Positions 53,840 through 63,311 are shown, counted from the first letter of the stretch. The stretch: 64,000 nt of DNA from CAYMZZ01 sp047600605 (GCA_047600605.1 JASGKK010000002.1:1-64000), one strand, 5' to 3'. Notes: a model not told the origin generated them from the letters alone. Numbers and translations: made by a program.

Positions 53840-54397
53840 ATGAAAAGTATAAGAATAATGGCAATACTTTTTTGCCTGTTTTCTTCCTCTGCGTATGCGC
53901 AGGTATCATTTACCAAGACCGGCAAGGTTCAATTTGATGCAACAGCGGTTTCCTCTCCGGAGCGAATAGAAGCGGTTACACATACCGCAACTGCTGTGTT
54001 GGATACACGAAATGGCCAACTTCAGTTTTCTATACTCATTAAGAGCTTCGTTTTTGAACGCGCATTAATGGAGGAGCATTTTAACGAAAACTATATGGAA
54101 AGTGACAAATATCCGAAAGCAGAATTCAAAGGCAATGTAATGAACCTGGCTGGCGGCGATTTTGCCAAAGATGGAGCCTATAATGTAAAGGTAAAAGGAA
54201 AGCTAACGTTGCACGGAGAATCGCGTGATATAGAGACGACTGGCAAACTGGAGATTAAGGGAGCCCTGATTCAGGCTACCGCATCATTTCAAATAGCGCT
54301 GGCTGATTACAAAATTTCCGTTCCATCACTCGTGGCTGATAAAGTAGCCAAAACAGCCCGTATTAATGTTGACTGTAAGCTCGAACCCTTAAAATAA
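53840..54397 (+). CDS. YceI family protein
   Basis: 185 residues, signal peptide ending Ala-Tyr-Ala-Gln (about 20). YceI lipocalin-like barrel that binds polyisoprenoid or similar lipids in characterised members. Family cues: Phe-Asn-Glu-Asn-Tyr-Met-Glu-Ser-Asp-Lys-Tyr-Pro-Lys-Ala-Glu-Phe-Lys-Gly and Leu-Thr-Leu-His-Gly. Periplasmic. Placed 4 nt after the OB-fold gene, so co-translated. Confidence 0.9.
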   Translation: MKSIRIMAILFCLFSSSAYAQVSFTKTGKVQFDATAVSSPERIEAVTHTATAVLDTRNGQLQFSILIKSFVFERALMEEHFNENYMESDKYPKAEFKGNVMNLAGGDFAKDGAYNVKVKGKLTLHGESRDIETTGKLEIKGALIQATASFQIALADYKISVPSLVADKVAKTARINVDCKLEPLK

Positions 54398-54402
54398 ATT
54401 AT

Positions 54403-55314
54403 ATGGATGATAAGACGATGAAAACAGTAAAATATGCATCATTAATGGTGCTCACGCTTGTGGTCATCAATTGTGTGCAGGCACAGGAGACGGATCTCCT
54501 TAAACTGGTAAATGAAGGGAAGCCGCGCAAAGAATATGTAAAAAATGCCTTCAAGTCGCCGCGGGTTATTCAAAACCAGTCTATCGAGTTTCTGCGGCCG
54601 GGCACCATGGACTTCCGGATCCTTCACCGTTTTGGCCAGCTTGATCAGGGGTATAAAAATTTTTTCGGATTAGACCAGGCGAGTATGCGGATGGGTTTTG
54701 ATTTTGGCATAAAACGCAACCTGATGGCGGGAGTAGGCAGGAGTACCTATAAAAAAGAACTCGATGGCTATATAAAATACGCCCCGTTTCTGCAATCTAC
54801 CGGACCGGCCTCTTTTCCTGTTACCATAGCAGTAGTGACAGGAATTACCATGGATGGTACCAGTTGGGCCGATCCTGCTCGGAAAAACTATTTTACCTCC
54901 CGGCTGGCTTATTATTTTCAGGGCATAATTGGTCGTAAAATATCGGATGCATTAACACTACAGGTGATGCCAACGTTGATTCATAAGAACCTGGTACAGA
55001 TGGCCGGGGATGGAAATGATATACTGGCGGCAGGAGTAGGCGGCCGCTTACGCCTGAGCAGGCGGGTTGCGTTGACCTGCGACTACTTTCATGTATTCAA
55101 TCCATTAACCGATAACAATTATCATGACCCATTATCTGTCGGTGTGGATATTGAAACGGGCGGCCACGTATTTCAGCTTCATTTTACGAACTCAACAGGC
55201 ATGAATGAACGAGCTGTTATTACCGAAACAACTGGTCGGTGGGGAAAGGGTGAAATCAGGTTTGGCTTTAACCTATCGCGGGTATTTCAATTGAAAAAGC
55301 AAAAAGTGAAATAA
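54403..55314 (+). CDS. DUF5777 family outer-membrane beta-barrel-like protein
   Basis: 303 residues (298 if translation starts at the second ATG, 54418, where the signal peptide begins). Signal peptide ends Val-Gln-Ala-Gln. The mature part starts with a conserved Phe-Lys-Ser-Pro-Arg-Val-Ile-x-x-Gln-Ser-Ile-Glu segment and then Asp-Phe-Arg-Ile-Leu-His-Arg-Phe-Gly, recognisable as DUF5777, with alternating beta strands to a Phe-rich end. Role unknown. Last gene of the operon; terminator follows directly. Confidence 0.85.
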   Translation: MDDKTMKTVKYASLMVLTLVVINCVQAQETDLLKLVNEGKPRKEYVKNAFKSPRVIQNQSIEFLRPGTMDFRILHRFGQLDQGYKNFFGLDQASMRMGFDFGIKRNLMAGVGRSTYKKELDGYIKYAPFLQSTGPASFPVTIAVVTGITMDGTSWADPARKNYFTSRLAYYFQGIIGRKISDALTLQVMPTLIHKNLVQMAGDGNDILAAGVGGRLRLSRRVALTCDYFHVFNPLTDNNYHDPLSVGVDIETGGHVFQLHFTNSTGMNERAVITETTGRWGKGEIRFGFNLSRVFQLKKQKVK

Positions 55315-55319
55315 GCAGA

Positions 55320-55355
55320 AGCCCGGATTGTTACGGATATAATCCGGGCTTTTTT
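55320..55355 (+). terminator. Terminator of the cytochrome-like operon
   Basis: 10-bp stem AGCCCGGATT / AATCCGGGCT, 11-nt loop, run of Ts. A-rich on the far side, so it can also serve the convergent ferritin gene. Confidence 0.9.
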
Positions 55356-55361
55356 AAAAAA

Positions 55362-55871
55362 TTATTTCTTCCCTTCTGTACCGCGGTAATTCATAATGTC
55401 GCGATCAAAGAGATAGAGACCGCTCTTGTCATCGCCAATCAGTTCCAGCTTATCATTGAGTGTGCGGGCAGTACGTTCTTCCTCTATCTGCTCGTTGACA
55501 TACCACTGCAGGAAGTTGTGTGTGGCATAATCCTTTTCGGTGAGCGACAGATGCACGAGGTCATTGATGCTATCGCTCACTTTCAGCTCATGTTTCAGAA
55601 ACTCTTCAAACAGTTTCTTGAGCGAGGTAAAAGTGAGGGTAGGCTGATCCAGCCGGGGTACCACAGCAAAGCCGCCACGCTCATTGATAAAGCGTACCAG
55701 TTTGAGCATATGGATTCGTTCTTCGTCAGACTGTTTGTAAAAAAAATTGCTCACTCCTTCCAGGCCGGGCTGTATCTCTGACCAGGAGGCCATGGCCAGA
55801 TAAGCCTGCGACGATTCTGCTTCCATTTGTACCTGCTTGTTGAGTGCTTCTTGTATAGCTTTCGATAACAT
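55362..55871 (-). CDS. ftnA: Ferritin
   Basis: 169 residues, non-heme bacterial ferritin storing iron as ferrihydrite in a 24-mer. Ferroxidase ligands in the expected places: Glu17, Glu50/Glu51 and His54 (Asp-Glu-Glu-Arg-Ile-His-Met), plus Glu and Gln residues in the Gln-Trp-Tyr-Val-Asn-Glu-Gln-Ile-Glu-Glu-Glu helix. Length normal. Convergent with the cytochrome-like operon and divergent from the M1 peptidase. Confidence 0.94.
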   Translation of the reverse strand: MLSKAIQEALNKQVQMEAESSQAYLAMASWSEIQPGLEGVSNFFYKQSDEERIHMLKLVRFINERGGFAVVPRLDQPTLTFTSLKKLFEEFLKHELKVSDSINDLVHLSLTEKDYATHNFLQWYVNEQIEEERTARTLNDKLELIGDDKSGLYLFDRDIMNYRGTEGKK

Positions 55872-56049
55872 AACAATGGTTTTTGATGTTACAAATTACT
55901 ACTATTTCGAGGATAGTACCCTAAGATATATTGTCAGGGTATTGTTGATTTTCTGGCTGGCGGAAGCGGGCATATTTGTCCCTTTTTACTTAATTTCATC
56001 GCTTCTTAGCTCACCTCACCGGGATTAGCCCGGGTTTAAAACAATCATC

Positions 56050-58005
56050 ATGATCAAAAAAAAGCTTTCATGGGCATTGGCACTGTTAGTAGCCAGTACC
56101 ACCTCCCTGGCCCAGCAGACGGAGTCCAAGTATGATCCGCATGCACTGTTTTCTCCCCTGTTCTATACACAGAACGGTAATGAATACCGTGCCGCCACGG
56201 GCGAGCCAGGCCCGGCCTACTGGCAAAACAAAGCAGATTACCAGATTGCTGCCCAACTGGATGAAGCCAAAAAAGAAGTAACCGCCACCGTTACCATCAC
56301 TTATACCAATAATAGTCCGCAGCGCCTTCCCTATATCTGGTTGCAACTGGATGAAAATCTTTTCAGCAACAATTCACGCGGACAGGCCAAAATGCCTGCT
56401 ACCGGTCGCAGCCGTTATGGTGATGCCGCTTCAAAATTTGAAGGAGGCTATAAGATCAAATCTGTAAAGGTTATTAGTGGTGCCGCTCAAACAGATGCCA
56501 ATTACCTGGTAAATGATACGCGCATGCAGGTTCGCCTGGCCAATGCCCTGGCTGCAAAAGGCGGTAACCTCAAATTAAAGATTGAATATTCTTACACAGT
56601 ACCGGACTATGGCGCAGACCGCACCGGTATCCTGAATACCAAAAACGGAAACATCTTCGCGATTGCACAATGGTACCCCCGTCTTTGCGTGTTTGATGAT
56701 GTACGCGGATGGAATACCGACCCTTACCTCGGCGCCAGTGAATTTTATCTCGAGTATGGCAATTTTGATGTAAGCATCACTGCTCCGTCAGCCATGATCG
56801 TGGTAGCATCGGGTGAATTGCAAAATCCCCAGGATGTACTTACTGCAAAACAACTGCAACGCTACAATCAGGCTAAACAAAGTGATGCAACCGTTATGAT
56901 CCGCGATAGCGCCGAAGTAACCGATCCTGCTTCACGCCCATCTAAACCCACACTGACCTGGAAATACAAGCTGAGCAATGCCCGCGATTTTTCATGGTCA
57001 GCTTCCCGTGCCTTTATCTGGGATGCAGCACGTATGAATCTGCCAGAAGGCAAAAAAGGACTGGCGATGTCTGCTTACCCGGTAGAGTCAAATGGTGTCA
57101 AAGCCTGGAGCCGCGCTACAGAATATACCAAAGGCTCTATTGAGAATTACAGCAAACGCTGGTTCCCTTATCCTTACTATTCTGCGGTAAACGTAGCCTG
57201 CAATATTGGTGGTATGGAATATCCCGGTATCGTATTCTGTAGTTACCGTGCACGTACAGAAGGTCTCTGGGGAGTAACCGACCACGAGTTTGGTCATACC
57301 TGGTTCCCTATGATCGTTGGCAGCAACGAACGCCGCTATGGATGGATGGATGAAGGCTTCAATACATTTATCAATGATATTGCCGCTGCAGACTTTAATA
57401 ATGGCGAATACAGCCATCCCCGTCAAAGCGCACATAAGAGTCGTCTTTTCACTAACAAAATCGAATCGGTATACAGCACACCCGATGGAATGCTGGAGCG
57501 CAATATCGGCGCACTGCTCTATGCCAAACCCGGGTTTGCCCTTGGTCTGCTGCGCGATGTAGTACTGGGCCAGGACCGCTTCGATTATGCCTTTAAGAAA
57601 TATATCCGTGACTGGTCATACAAGCATCCCACACCCTGGGATTTTTTCCGCAGCATCGAAAACGGTGCAGGTGAAGACCTGGCCTGGTTCTGGAAAAGTG
57701 TATTCTTTGAAACCTGGCAGCTTGATCAGGCTATTACCAAAGTAGAGTACCGTGATAACAACGCCAAAAATGGCGCACTCATCACGATTAGCAACCTCGA
57801 GCAAATGGCCATGCCTGTAACCGTAGAATATACAACGGTGAGTGGTAAAAAAGATCGCAAAGTACTGCCGGTTGAGATCTGGCAAAGCACAGGTACCTGG
57901 AAATTCGGCCTTGATACGGACGAAGAACTGAGCTCTGTAGTGATTGATCCCGACAAACGCCTGCCTGATATGAACCCAGACAATAATACCTGGAAAAAAG
58001 AGTAA
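56050..58005 (+). CDS. M1 family zinc metallopeptidase
   Basis: 651 residues, signal peptide ending Ser-Leu-Ala-Gln (about 21), so periplasmic or secreted aminopeptidase-like enzyme. Substrate motif Gly-Gly-Met-Glu-Tyr-Pro-Gly; zinc site His412-Glu-Phe-Gly-His416 with Glu435 (HExxH-18-E). N-terminal beta domain 30-215, catalytic domain 250-530, short beta C-terminal part. It ends Asp-Pro-Asp-Lys-Arg-Leu-Pro-Asp-Met-Asn-Pro-Asp-Asn-Asn, with no T9SS domain. Terminated by an unusually long perfect palindrome. Confidence 0.94.
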   Translation: MIKKKLSWALALLVASTTSLAQQTESKYDPHALFSPLFYTQNGNEYRAATGEPGPAYWQNKADYQIAAQLDEAKKEVTATVTITYTNNSPQRLPYIWLQLDENLFSNNSRGQAKMPATGRSRYGDAASKFEGGYKIKSVKVISGAAQTDANYLVNDTRMQVRLANALAAKGGNLKLKIEYSYTVPDYGADRTGILNTKNGNIFAIAQWYPRLCVFDDVRGWNTDPYLGASEFYLEYGNFDVSITAPSAMIVVASGELQNPQDVLTAKQLQRYNQAKQSDATVMIRDSAEVTDPASRPSKPTLTWKYKLSNARDFSWSASRAFIWDAARMNLPEGKKGLAMSAYPVESNGVKAWSRATEYTKGSIENYSKRWFPYPYYSAVNVACNIGGMEYPGIVFCSYRARTEGLWGVTDHEFGHTWFPMIVGSNERRYGWMDEGFNTFINDIAAADFNNGEYSHPRQSAHKSRLFTNKIESVYSTPDGMLERNIGALLYAKPGFALGLLRDVVLGQDRFDYAFKKYIRDWSYKHPTPWDFFRSIENGAGEDLAWFWKSVFFETWQLDQAITKVEYRDNNAKNGALITISNLEQMAMPVTVEYTTVSGKKDRKVLPVEIWQSTGTWKFGLDTDEELSSVVIDPDKRLPDMNPDNNTWKKE

Positions 58006-58010
58006 AAGAC

Positions 58011-58058
58011 ATATTAAAGAAGAAGGCCGGTGATATCACCGGCCTTCTTCTTTAATAT
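58011..58058 (+). terminator. 48-bp perfect palindrome after the M1 peptidase gene
   Basis: Starts 6 nt after the stop. The half-site runs from 58011 to 58034 and the other half is its exact reverse complement with no spacer; the core is GGCCGGTGATATCACCGGCC, flanked by GAAGAA/TTCTTC and A/T tails. The TTCTTCTTTAATAT end supplies a T-rich tract, so it can act as an intrinsic terminator in either direction. Confidence 0.85.
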
Positions 58059-58375
58059 ATAAAGGTTTAAAAGTATAAAGGGTGTAAAGAGTTTCAGGAA
58101 ACGTTGATAACTACAGAAGACCGATTGGACTGCATAGTGGTTTTGTATTTTAGACAGATTAAGGATGGGCGTAGTCGGTGGGGAAGTACACCGATCGGGA
58201 CGCGCAGCGCCCTGACCGAGCGGTAATCCAAGTCTCTTCTTTTCGTTTATCCGGTCTCTTCGAAAACAAAAGCCACCATCGCTTCAATTTTACCCGATCA
58301 GTTTTTGATTGACCCACGTTAACTTAAAACCTGTTTTCTGCCTTTCACCTTCTACCCTTTACCTTCCACCATCTA
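58059..58375. other. 317-nt intergenic region
   Basis: No convincing gene. It holds a TTTAAAAGTATAAAGGGTGTAA word (58065-58086; related to element E) and, at 58338-58370, pyrimidine words like the right arm of element D (CTTCTACCCTTTACCTTCC). Between them is a G/C-richer stretch (58165-58235) with short self-complementary pieces that I cannot assign; a small RNA cannot be excluded. Confidence 0.5.
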
Positions 58376-59629
58376 TCAGGCTTCCTCAACCACCGGTATT
58401 TCCTTTGCAGCCACCTTCGCTTTTTTGCCTTTATCCATCTTCCCTTTCTTCTTCATCTTATTGATCCAGATAAGTGTGCCGGTGATGGGCAGGCTCGTAG
58501 CGATGAGGCAGGCGAGGAAATAAATGAGTTTAGTGAATTTGCCGTATACATTACCTACGTGGATGGCCTTGATGGAGCCGGCCACCCGTTGATTGAATGG
58601 TTTTTCAGTGAAAATATCTTTCTTCAGCAGTTGCCCGCTGAACTGATCCAGTTGTAATCTGTCAGCTGCTGCGGGAGCAAAAAAACCGGTATGATACTTA
58701 CTGATGTTGACAGTGCTTTTGGCCTGCGCGGGCAGGCTGATCTGATAGTCGCCGGACCAGGGAAGTGCTGTCTGAGCTGCATCCAGGTAAGCCTGCAGGC
58801 TCAGTGTAGCAGTCGTATCGCCATTTTCAGGCAATGTGGAACGCAGCGGTTTTTCTTTGGGCGCATCTTTGGGTTGATAGGTACCCAGCGTTTTCTGAAG
58901 GCCGGTACGATACCAGTCAAATGACCATTGTGGTCCGGTGAGTCCCATCAGCAGCAGGAAGAAGAGTGCATAAAAAGCCAGTGTATTATGCAGATCATGA
59001 TTGACTCTTTTCCAGCCGGCACGCCATTTTACTTTCAGCCCCTGGCGCCAGTGTTTTACTTTTTGCGGAAACCAGATGATTAAACCGGTGATACAACCCA
59101 GGGTAAAAATGATGGTTGCCCAGCCGGTGATAGTGCTGCCCAGTTCACGATTGCTCATGCCGCTAACAATCGGCTTTTCCACTTTATCGAGCAGGAGCCA
59201 GCGGTGCAGACTAAACATTTTGCTCATGAATTCTTTGGTACGGCTCTTTTCCGTGTTATTGCCCAGAACATCGCCGGTATAAGGGTTGACCATATAGGTG
59301 GTTCCGCGTTCGCTGCCTTCCTTTTTCAGCGTAAACTGATAGGAGCGGGTCGGACTGGCGGGTATGGAGGCACCCGTCAGCGTGCCTTCCTGCTCGCTTT
59401 TAAGACGGGCAACCAGCGTATCGACAGGCAGGGCGGTTTGTCCCTGTGATGGAGCTACTTTGTATAAATGAGATAAAGATGCTTCGGTAAGTTCGGTGCT
59501 GTATACATAGGCAGTGCCACTGAAGCAAACGGCTATTACGATAAGTCCGCTGGCAAGACCCAGCCAGAGGTGGACGTCGTTGAAAAATTTACGTATGCGG
59601 GGCCAGCGGCTTTTGGCGGATTGAGACAT
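58376..59629 (-). CDS. PepSY-associated transmembrane protein
   Basis: 417 residues from ATG 59627-59629; a TTG five codons upstream is less likely. Four membrane helices (about 22-45, 180-203, 226-245, 365-388) with two periplasmic PepSY-type regions, matching the PepSY_TM family (PiuB-like), often tied to iron uptake or ferric-siderophore reduction. His residues in or next to helices (Asp-Val-His-Leu-Trp-Leu-Gly-Leu, Leu-His-Arg-Trp, His-Asp-Leu-His-Asn) could ligate heme. Lys/Glu-rich C-terminal tail. No TonB receptor adjacent here. Confidence 0.9.
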   Translation of the reverse strand: MSQSAKSRWPRIRKFFNDVHLWLGLASGLIVIAVCFSGTAYVYSTELTEASLSHLYKVAPSQGQTALPVDTLVARLKSEQEGTLTGASIPASPTRSYQFTLKKEGSERGTTYMVNPYTGDVLGNNTEKSRTKEFMSKMFSLHRWLLLDKVEKPIVSGMSNRELGSTITGWATIIFTLGCITGLIIWFPQKVKHWRQGLKVKWRAGWKRVNHDLHNTLAFYALFFLLLMGLTGPQWSFDWYRTGLQKTLGTYQPKDAPKEKPLRSTLPENGDTTATLSLQAYLDAAQTALPWSGDYQISLPAQAKSTVNISKYHTGFFAPAAADRLQLDQFSGQLLKKDIFTEKPFNQRVAGSIKAIHVGNVYGKFTKLIYFLACLIATSLPITGTLIWINKMKKKGKMDKGKKAKVAAKEIPVVEEA

Positions 59630-59747
59630 GGTGTGGATCGGCAATATTTAAAGGGGTAAATTTATTTCCACCCCCGGGGCCTGGCTTACGGATTGAGGAA
59701 AAAAAGGACGCCGCGCTTACGTATTCGGGAAAAATCGGGTTAAAATA

Positions 59748-59779
59748 AAAGAGGGTATGCCAGCCGGCACACCCTCTTT
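59748..59779 (-). terminator. Terminator after nrdA
   Basis: 14-bp stem with one mismatch, loop AGCC, followed on the minus strand by TTTTATTTTAA, 23 nt beyond the nrdA stop. Confidence 0.88.
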
Positions 59780-59801
59780 ATGAATTGTGTGGTAAATCTA
59801 A

Positions 59802-62198
59802 TTATGATCCGCAGCTGATGCAGCCATCCTGCATGGTACAAACGGCACCCTCCACAATTTGTGCTTCGGGTTCATTTTTACCCTCGATTACTGTCAGGTT
59901 ATGAGTATCGATCAGTGGCTCAACAGCACGTCCACCCTGTTTTTCGACAGTAAACTGTACCGCCTGTGAAGCCGCTTTGGTGCGCAGGTAGTACATGCCG
60001 GTTTTCAGGCCTCTTTTCCAGCCATAAAAATGCATGGAAGTGAGTTTACCGGTAGTAGGTGTATCTACAAACAGGTTGAGTGATTGCGACTGGCAGATAT
60101 AAGCGCCACGGTCGGCAGCCATATCAATGATAGCACGCTGTTTGATCTCCCAAACTGTTTTATAGACTTCCTTGATATGATCCGGGATATTAGTGATCTT
60201 CTGGATTGAACCATTGTGCGACATGATGGCGTTCTTCATTTCGTCGTTCCAGAGGTTCAGTTCTACCAGGTCTTTAAGGAGGTGTTTGTTTACCACTACA
60301 AATTCACCACTCAGTACACGACGTACATAGATGTTGGAGGTGTAGGGTTCAAAGCATTCGTTGTTGCCCAGGATCTGTGATGTGGAAGCAGTAGGCATGG
60401 GCGCTACCAGCAAGGAGTTGCGAACACCATGTTTTAATACTTCTGCTTTGAGTGTATACCAGTCCCAGCGGAGGGTAGGCTCTACATCCCACATGTCAAA
60501 CTGGAAAATGCCCTTTGATACCGGTGAGCCGGCAAATGTCTCATAGGGGCCTTCCACTTTGGCCAGATCTTTACTGGCGGTCATGGCAGCAAAATAAATT
60601 GTTTCAAAGATCTCTTTATTCAACTGGCGGGCCTCATCGCTTTCAAACGGAAGACGCAGCAGGATAAATACATCGGCCAGGCCCTGTACACCCAAACCGA
60701 TGGGGCGGTGACGGAGGTTTGATTTTTCCGCCTCAGGTACAGGATAATAATTATTGTCGATGATCTTATTCAGGTTTTTGGTTACCTGGTAAGTCACTTC
60801 ATACAGTTTATCGTGATCAAATTTGCCGTTGATCACATAGCGGGGCAGTGCCAGTGAGGCCAGGTTACACACCGCTACTTCATCGGGGCTGGTATATTCA
60901 ATAATCTCTGTACACAGGTTTGAGCTCTTGATCGTACCCAGGTTCTGCTGATTGCTCTTGCGGTTAGCAGCATCTTTGTACAGCAGGTAAGGTGTGCCGG
61001 TTTCAATCTGTGCATCCAGGATAGAAAACCACAACTCCTGTGCTTTTACTGTTTTGCGTGCACGCCCTTCCTGTTCGTATTCGGCATACAGTTTTTCAAA
61101 TTCTTCACCCCAGCATTCGTGCAGGCCCGGTGCTTCATTGGGGCAAAACAGGCTCCAGTCGCCATTTTCTTCTACCCGTTTCATAAACAGGTCTGGTATC
61201 CAGAGGGCATAAAAGAGGTCGCGGGCGCGCATTTCTTCTTTACCGTGGTTTTTGCGCAGGTCCAGAAATTCGTAGACATCGGCATGCCAGGGTTCGAGGT
61301 AGATAGCGAAAGCGCCTTTGCGTTTACCGCCCCCCTGATCTACATAGCGGGCTGTATCGTTGTATACACGCAGCATGGGAATGATGCCATTGCTGGTGCC
61401 GTTGGTACCACCGATATAGCTGCCCGTAGCACGGATGCCATGAATAGCGAGACCGATACCACCGGCACTTTGTGAGATCTTGGCCGTTTGTTTGAGCGTG
61501 TCATAAATGCCATCAATGCTGTCGTCCTTCATAGTAAGGAGGAAGCAGGAGCTCATCTGCGGTTTGGGTGTACCGGCATTGAACAGGGTGGGAGTGGCAT
61601 GTGTGAACCAGCGCTCACTCATGAGATGGTAGGTTTTGATAGCGCTGTCGATATCTTCTTTATGAATACCGATAGCTACGCGCATAAACATATGCTGCGG
61701 GCGCTCCGATACCTTGCCATCCAGTTTGAGGAGGTATGATTTTTCGAGTGTCTTGAAACCGAAATAGTCAAATCCGTAATCGCGGTCGTAGATAATGGTA
61801 GAGTCGAGCAGTTCAGCATTGTCCTGAATGATCTGCCATACATCATCGGCGAGCAGAGGCAGGTGTTTGCCTGTCTTGGTATCGTGACAATTATAGAGCA
61901 GCTCCATTGTGCCGGAGAAGCTCTTGGTGGTATTCTTATGGAGGTTGCTGACGGCAATACGGCTTGCCAGCAGTGCATAGTCGGGGTGCTTTACAGTAAG
62001 TGATGCGGCTGTTTCGGCGGCCAGGTTATCCAGTTCCGTGGTGGTAACACCATCGTACAGGCCTTCGATTACCTTTTTGGCTACATCAATGGAATTTACA
62101 AAGCGACGGTCCAGGCCATAGCAAAGTTTTTCAATCCGTGCGGTGATCTTGTCAAACTTGACACTCTCTGTTTTATTGTTCCTTTTAATGACGTACAT
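59802..62198 (-). CDS. nrdA: Ribonucleoside-diphosphate reductase alpha subunit, class Ia
   Basis: 798 residues. Catalytic subunit converting NDPs to dNDPs. N-terminal ATP-cone (about 1-95), then the barrel with Ser-Ser-Cys-Phe-Leu (active-site Cys near 218), Asn-Leu-Cys-Thr-Glu-Ile at about 430, Gln-Ser-Gln-Ser-Leu-Asn-Leu near 711, and a C-terminal redox pair Cys-Ile-Ser-Cys-Gly-Ser. Sequence style is that of the eukaryote-like class Ia enzymes usual in Bacteroidota. Downstream of nrdB on the same strand, 141 nt apart, with a hairpin in between. Confidence 0.96.
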   Translation of the reverse strand: MYVIKRNNKTESVKFDKITARIEKLCYGLDRRFVNSIDVAKKVIEGLYDGVTTTELDNLAAETAASLTVKHPDYALLASRIAVSNLHKNTTKSFSGTMELLYNCHDTKTGKHLPLLADDVWQIIQDNAELLDSTIIYDRDYGFDYFGFKTLEKSYLLKLDGKVSERPQHMFMRVAIGIHKEDIDSAIKTYHLMSERWFTHATPTLFNAGTPKPQMSSCFLLTMKDDSIDGIYDTLKQTAKISQSAGGIGLAIHGIRATGSYIGGTNGTSNGIIPMLRVYNDTARYVDQGGGKRKGAFAIYLEPWHADVYEFLDLRKNHGKEEMRARDLFYALWIPDLFMKRVEENGDWSLFCPNEAPGLHECWGEEFEKLYAEYEQEGRARKTVKAQELWFSILDAQIETGTPYLLYKDAANRKSNQQNLGTIKSSNLCTEIIEYTSPDEVAVCNLASLALPRYVINGKFDHDKLYEVTYQVTKNLNKIIDNNYYPVPEAEKSNLRHRPIGLGVQGLADVFILLRLPFESDEARQLNKEIFETIYFAAMTASKDLAKVEGPYETFAGSPVSKGIFQFDMWDVEPTLRWDWYTLKAEVLKHGVRNSLLVAPMPTASTSQILGNNECFEPYTSNIYVRRVLSGEFVVVNKHLLKDLVELNLWNDEMKNAIMSHNGSIQKITNIPDHIKEVYKTVWEIKQRAIIDMAADRGAYICQSQSLNLFVDTPTTGKLTSMHFYGWKRGLKTGMYYLRTKAASQAVQFTVEKQGGRAVEPLIDTHNLTVIEGKNEPEAQIVEGAVCTMQDGCISCGS

Positions 62199-62285
62199 GG
62201 CTGCAGGATTTATATGGGTTAATAGTTTCCGTTTTTTCTCTCATTCAGTTTAACGGTTCTCAGGGGATTGGATCGGAGATAGAAA

Positions 62286-62325
62286 TTATTCAAACCGGTT
62301 ACAGCAAATTGGCCGGTCTGAATAA
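62286..62325 (-). promoter_or_regulatory. Hairpin in the nrdB-nrdA gap
   Basis: 13-bp arms (TTATTCAAACCGG / CCGGTCTGAATAA) with one mismatch and a 14-nt loop, about 15 nt after the nrdB stop. No T-run, so it is more likely an mRNA-stabilising or attenuating structure than a terminator. Confidence 0.55.
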
Positions 62326-62339
62326 GAATAGTTATAACA

Positions 62340-63311
62340 CTAAAAATCTTCTTCGGTTGAAAACGATTGGGTTTCTTTTCCGGCCATTACACCGGCTTTC
62401 TGATAATCGCCTACACGTTTTTCGAAGAAGTTGGTTTTACCTTCCAGCGAAATCATTTCCATGAAGTCGAAGGGATTGGTAGCATTGAACATTTTGGGAT
62501 AACCCAGTTCGGCCAGCCAGCGGTCGGCTACAAACTCGATGTATTGCTGCATCAGGTCTGCATTCATGCCGATCAGTTTTACGGGCAGGGCATCAGTGAT
62601 AAATTCTTTTTCGATTTCTACGGCATTACCAATGATGGAATAAACCTGCTCCTGGGTAAGCTTGTTGGTAAGCATACTGTAAAGCACGCAGGCAAACTCA
62701 CAGTGCAAACCTTCATCACGACTGATCAACTCATTGCTGAAAGTGAGTCCGGGCATAAGGCCCCTTTTTTTAAGCCAGAAAATAGAACAGAAGCTACCGC
62801 TAAAGAAGATACCCTCTACTGCGGCAAACGCTACCAGGCGTTCGGCAAATGAACCGTTTTCGATCCAGCGCAGTGCCCATTCTGCTTTTTTCTTCACAGC
62901 AGGAACTGTATCAATGGCATGGAAAAGGCGATCCTTTTCTTTGGCATCCTTGATGTAAGTGTCAATGAGCAGGGCATAGGTCTCGGAGTGAATATTTTCC
63001 ATCATGATCTGGAAGCCATAAAAACAGCGGGCTTCCGGCAGTTGCACCTCACTCATGAAATTGACAGCCAGGTTCTCATTCACAATACCGTCGCTGGCAG
63101 CAAAAAAAGCCAGTACATGTGAAATGAAATGTCTTTCACCATCGGTCATGCCAGCCCAGTCTTTTGCATCGGCGCTCAGGTCAATTTCCTCAGCGGTCCA
63201 AAAGCTGGCCTCATGCCTCTTATAATGCTCCCACAGTTTTGGATAATTGATGGGAAGGATAACAAAGCGATCCTTGTTTTCTCTTAGCAAAACTTCGTCT
63301 TCATGCTGCAT
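62340..63311 (-). CDS. nrdB: Ribonucleoside-diphosphate reductase beta subunit, class Ia
   Basis: 323 residues. Houses the diiron-tyrosyl radical. By alignment with mouse R2, metal ligands are Asp74, Glu105 and His108, and the radical Tyr is Tyr112 (Met-Glu-Asn-Ile-His-Ser-Glu-Thr-Tyr); the later Glu and His ligands lie in Glu-Gly-Leu-His-Cys-Glu-Phe-Ala. Ends with a short acidic Phe tail (Ser-Thr-Glu-Glu-Asp-Phe), which docks into NrdA. First gene of nrdB-nrdA. A 17-nt imperfect palindrome (63327-63343) lies upstream; it does not match the NrdR box well. Confidence 0.96.
   Translation of the reverse strand: MQHEDEVLLRENKDRFVILPINYPKLWEHYKRHEASFWTAEEIDLSADAKDWAGMTDGERHFISHVLAFFAASDGIVNENLAVNFMSEVQLPEARCFYGFQIMMENIHSETYALLIDTYIKDAKEKDRLFHAIDTVPAVKKKAEWALRWIENGSFAERLVAFAAVEGIFFSGSFCSIFWLKKRGLMPGLTFSNELISRDEGLHCEFACVLYSMLTNKLTQEQVYSIIGNAVEIEKEFITDALPVKLIGMNADLMQQYIEFVADRWLAELGYPKMFNATNPFDFMEMISLEGKTNFFEKRVGDYQKAGVMAGKETQSFSTEEDF

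Noticed and set aside
58165..58235. A tRNA or small structured RNA in the G/C-richer stretch
   Set aside because: I could not form a cloverleaf or match a known riboswitch; left as unassigned sequence.
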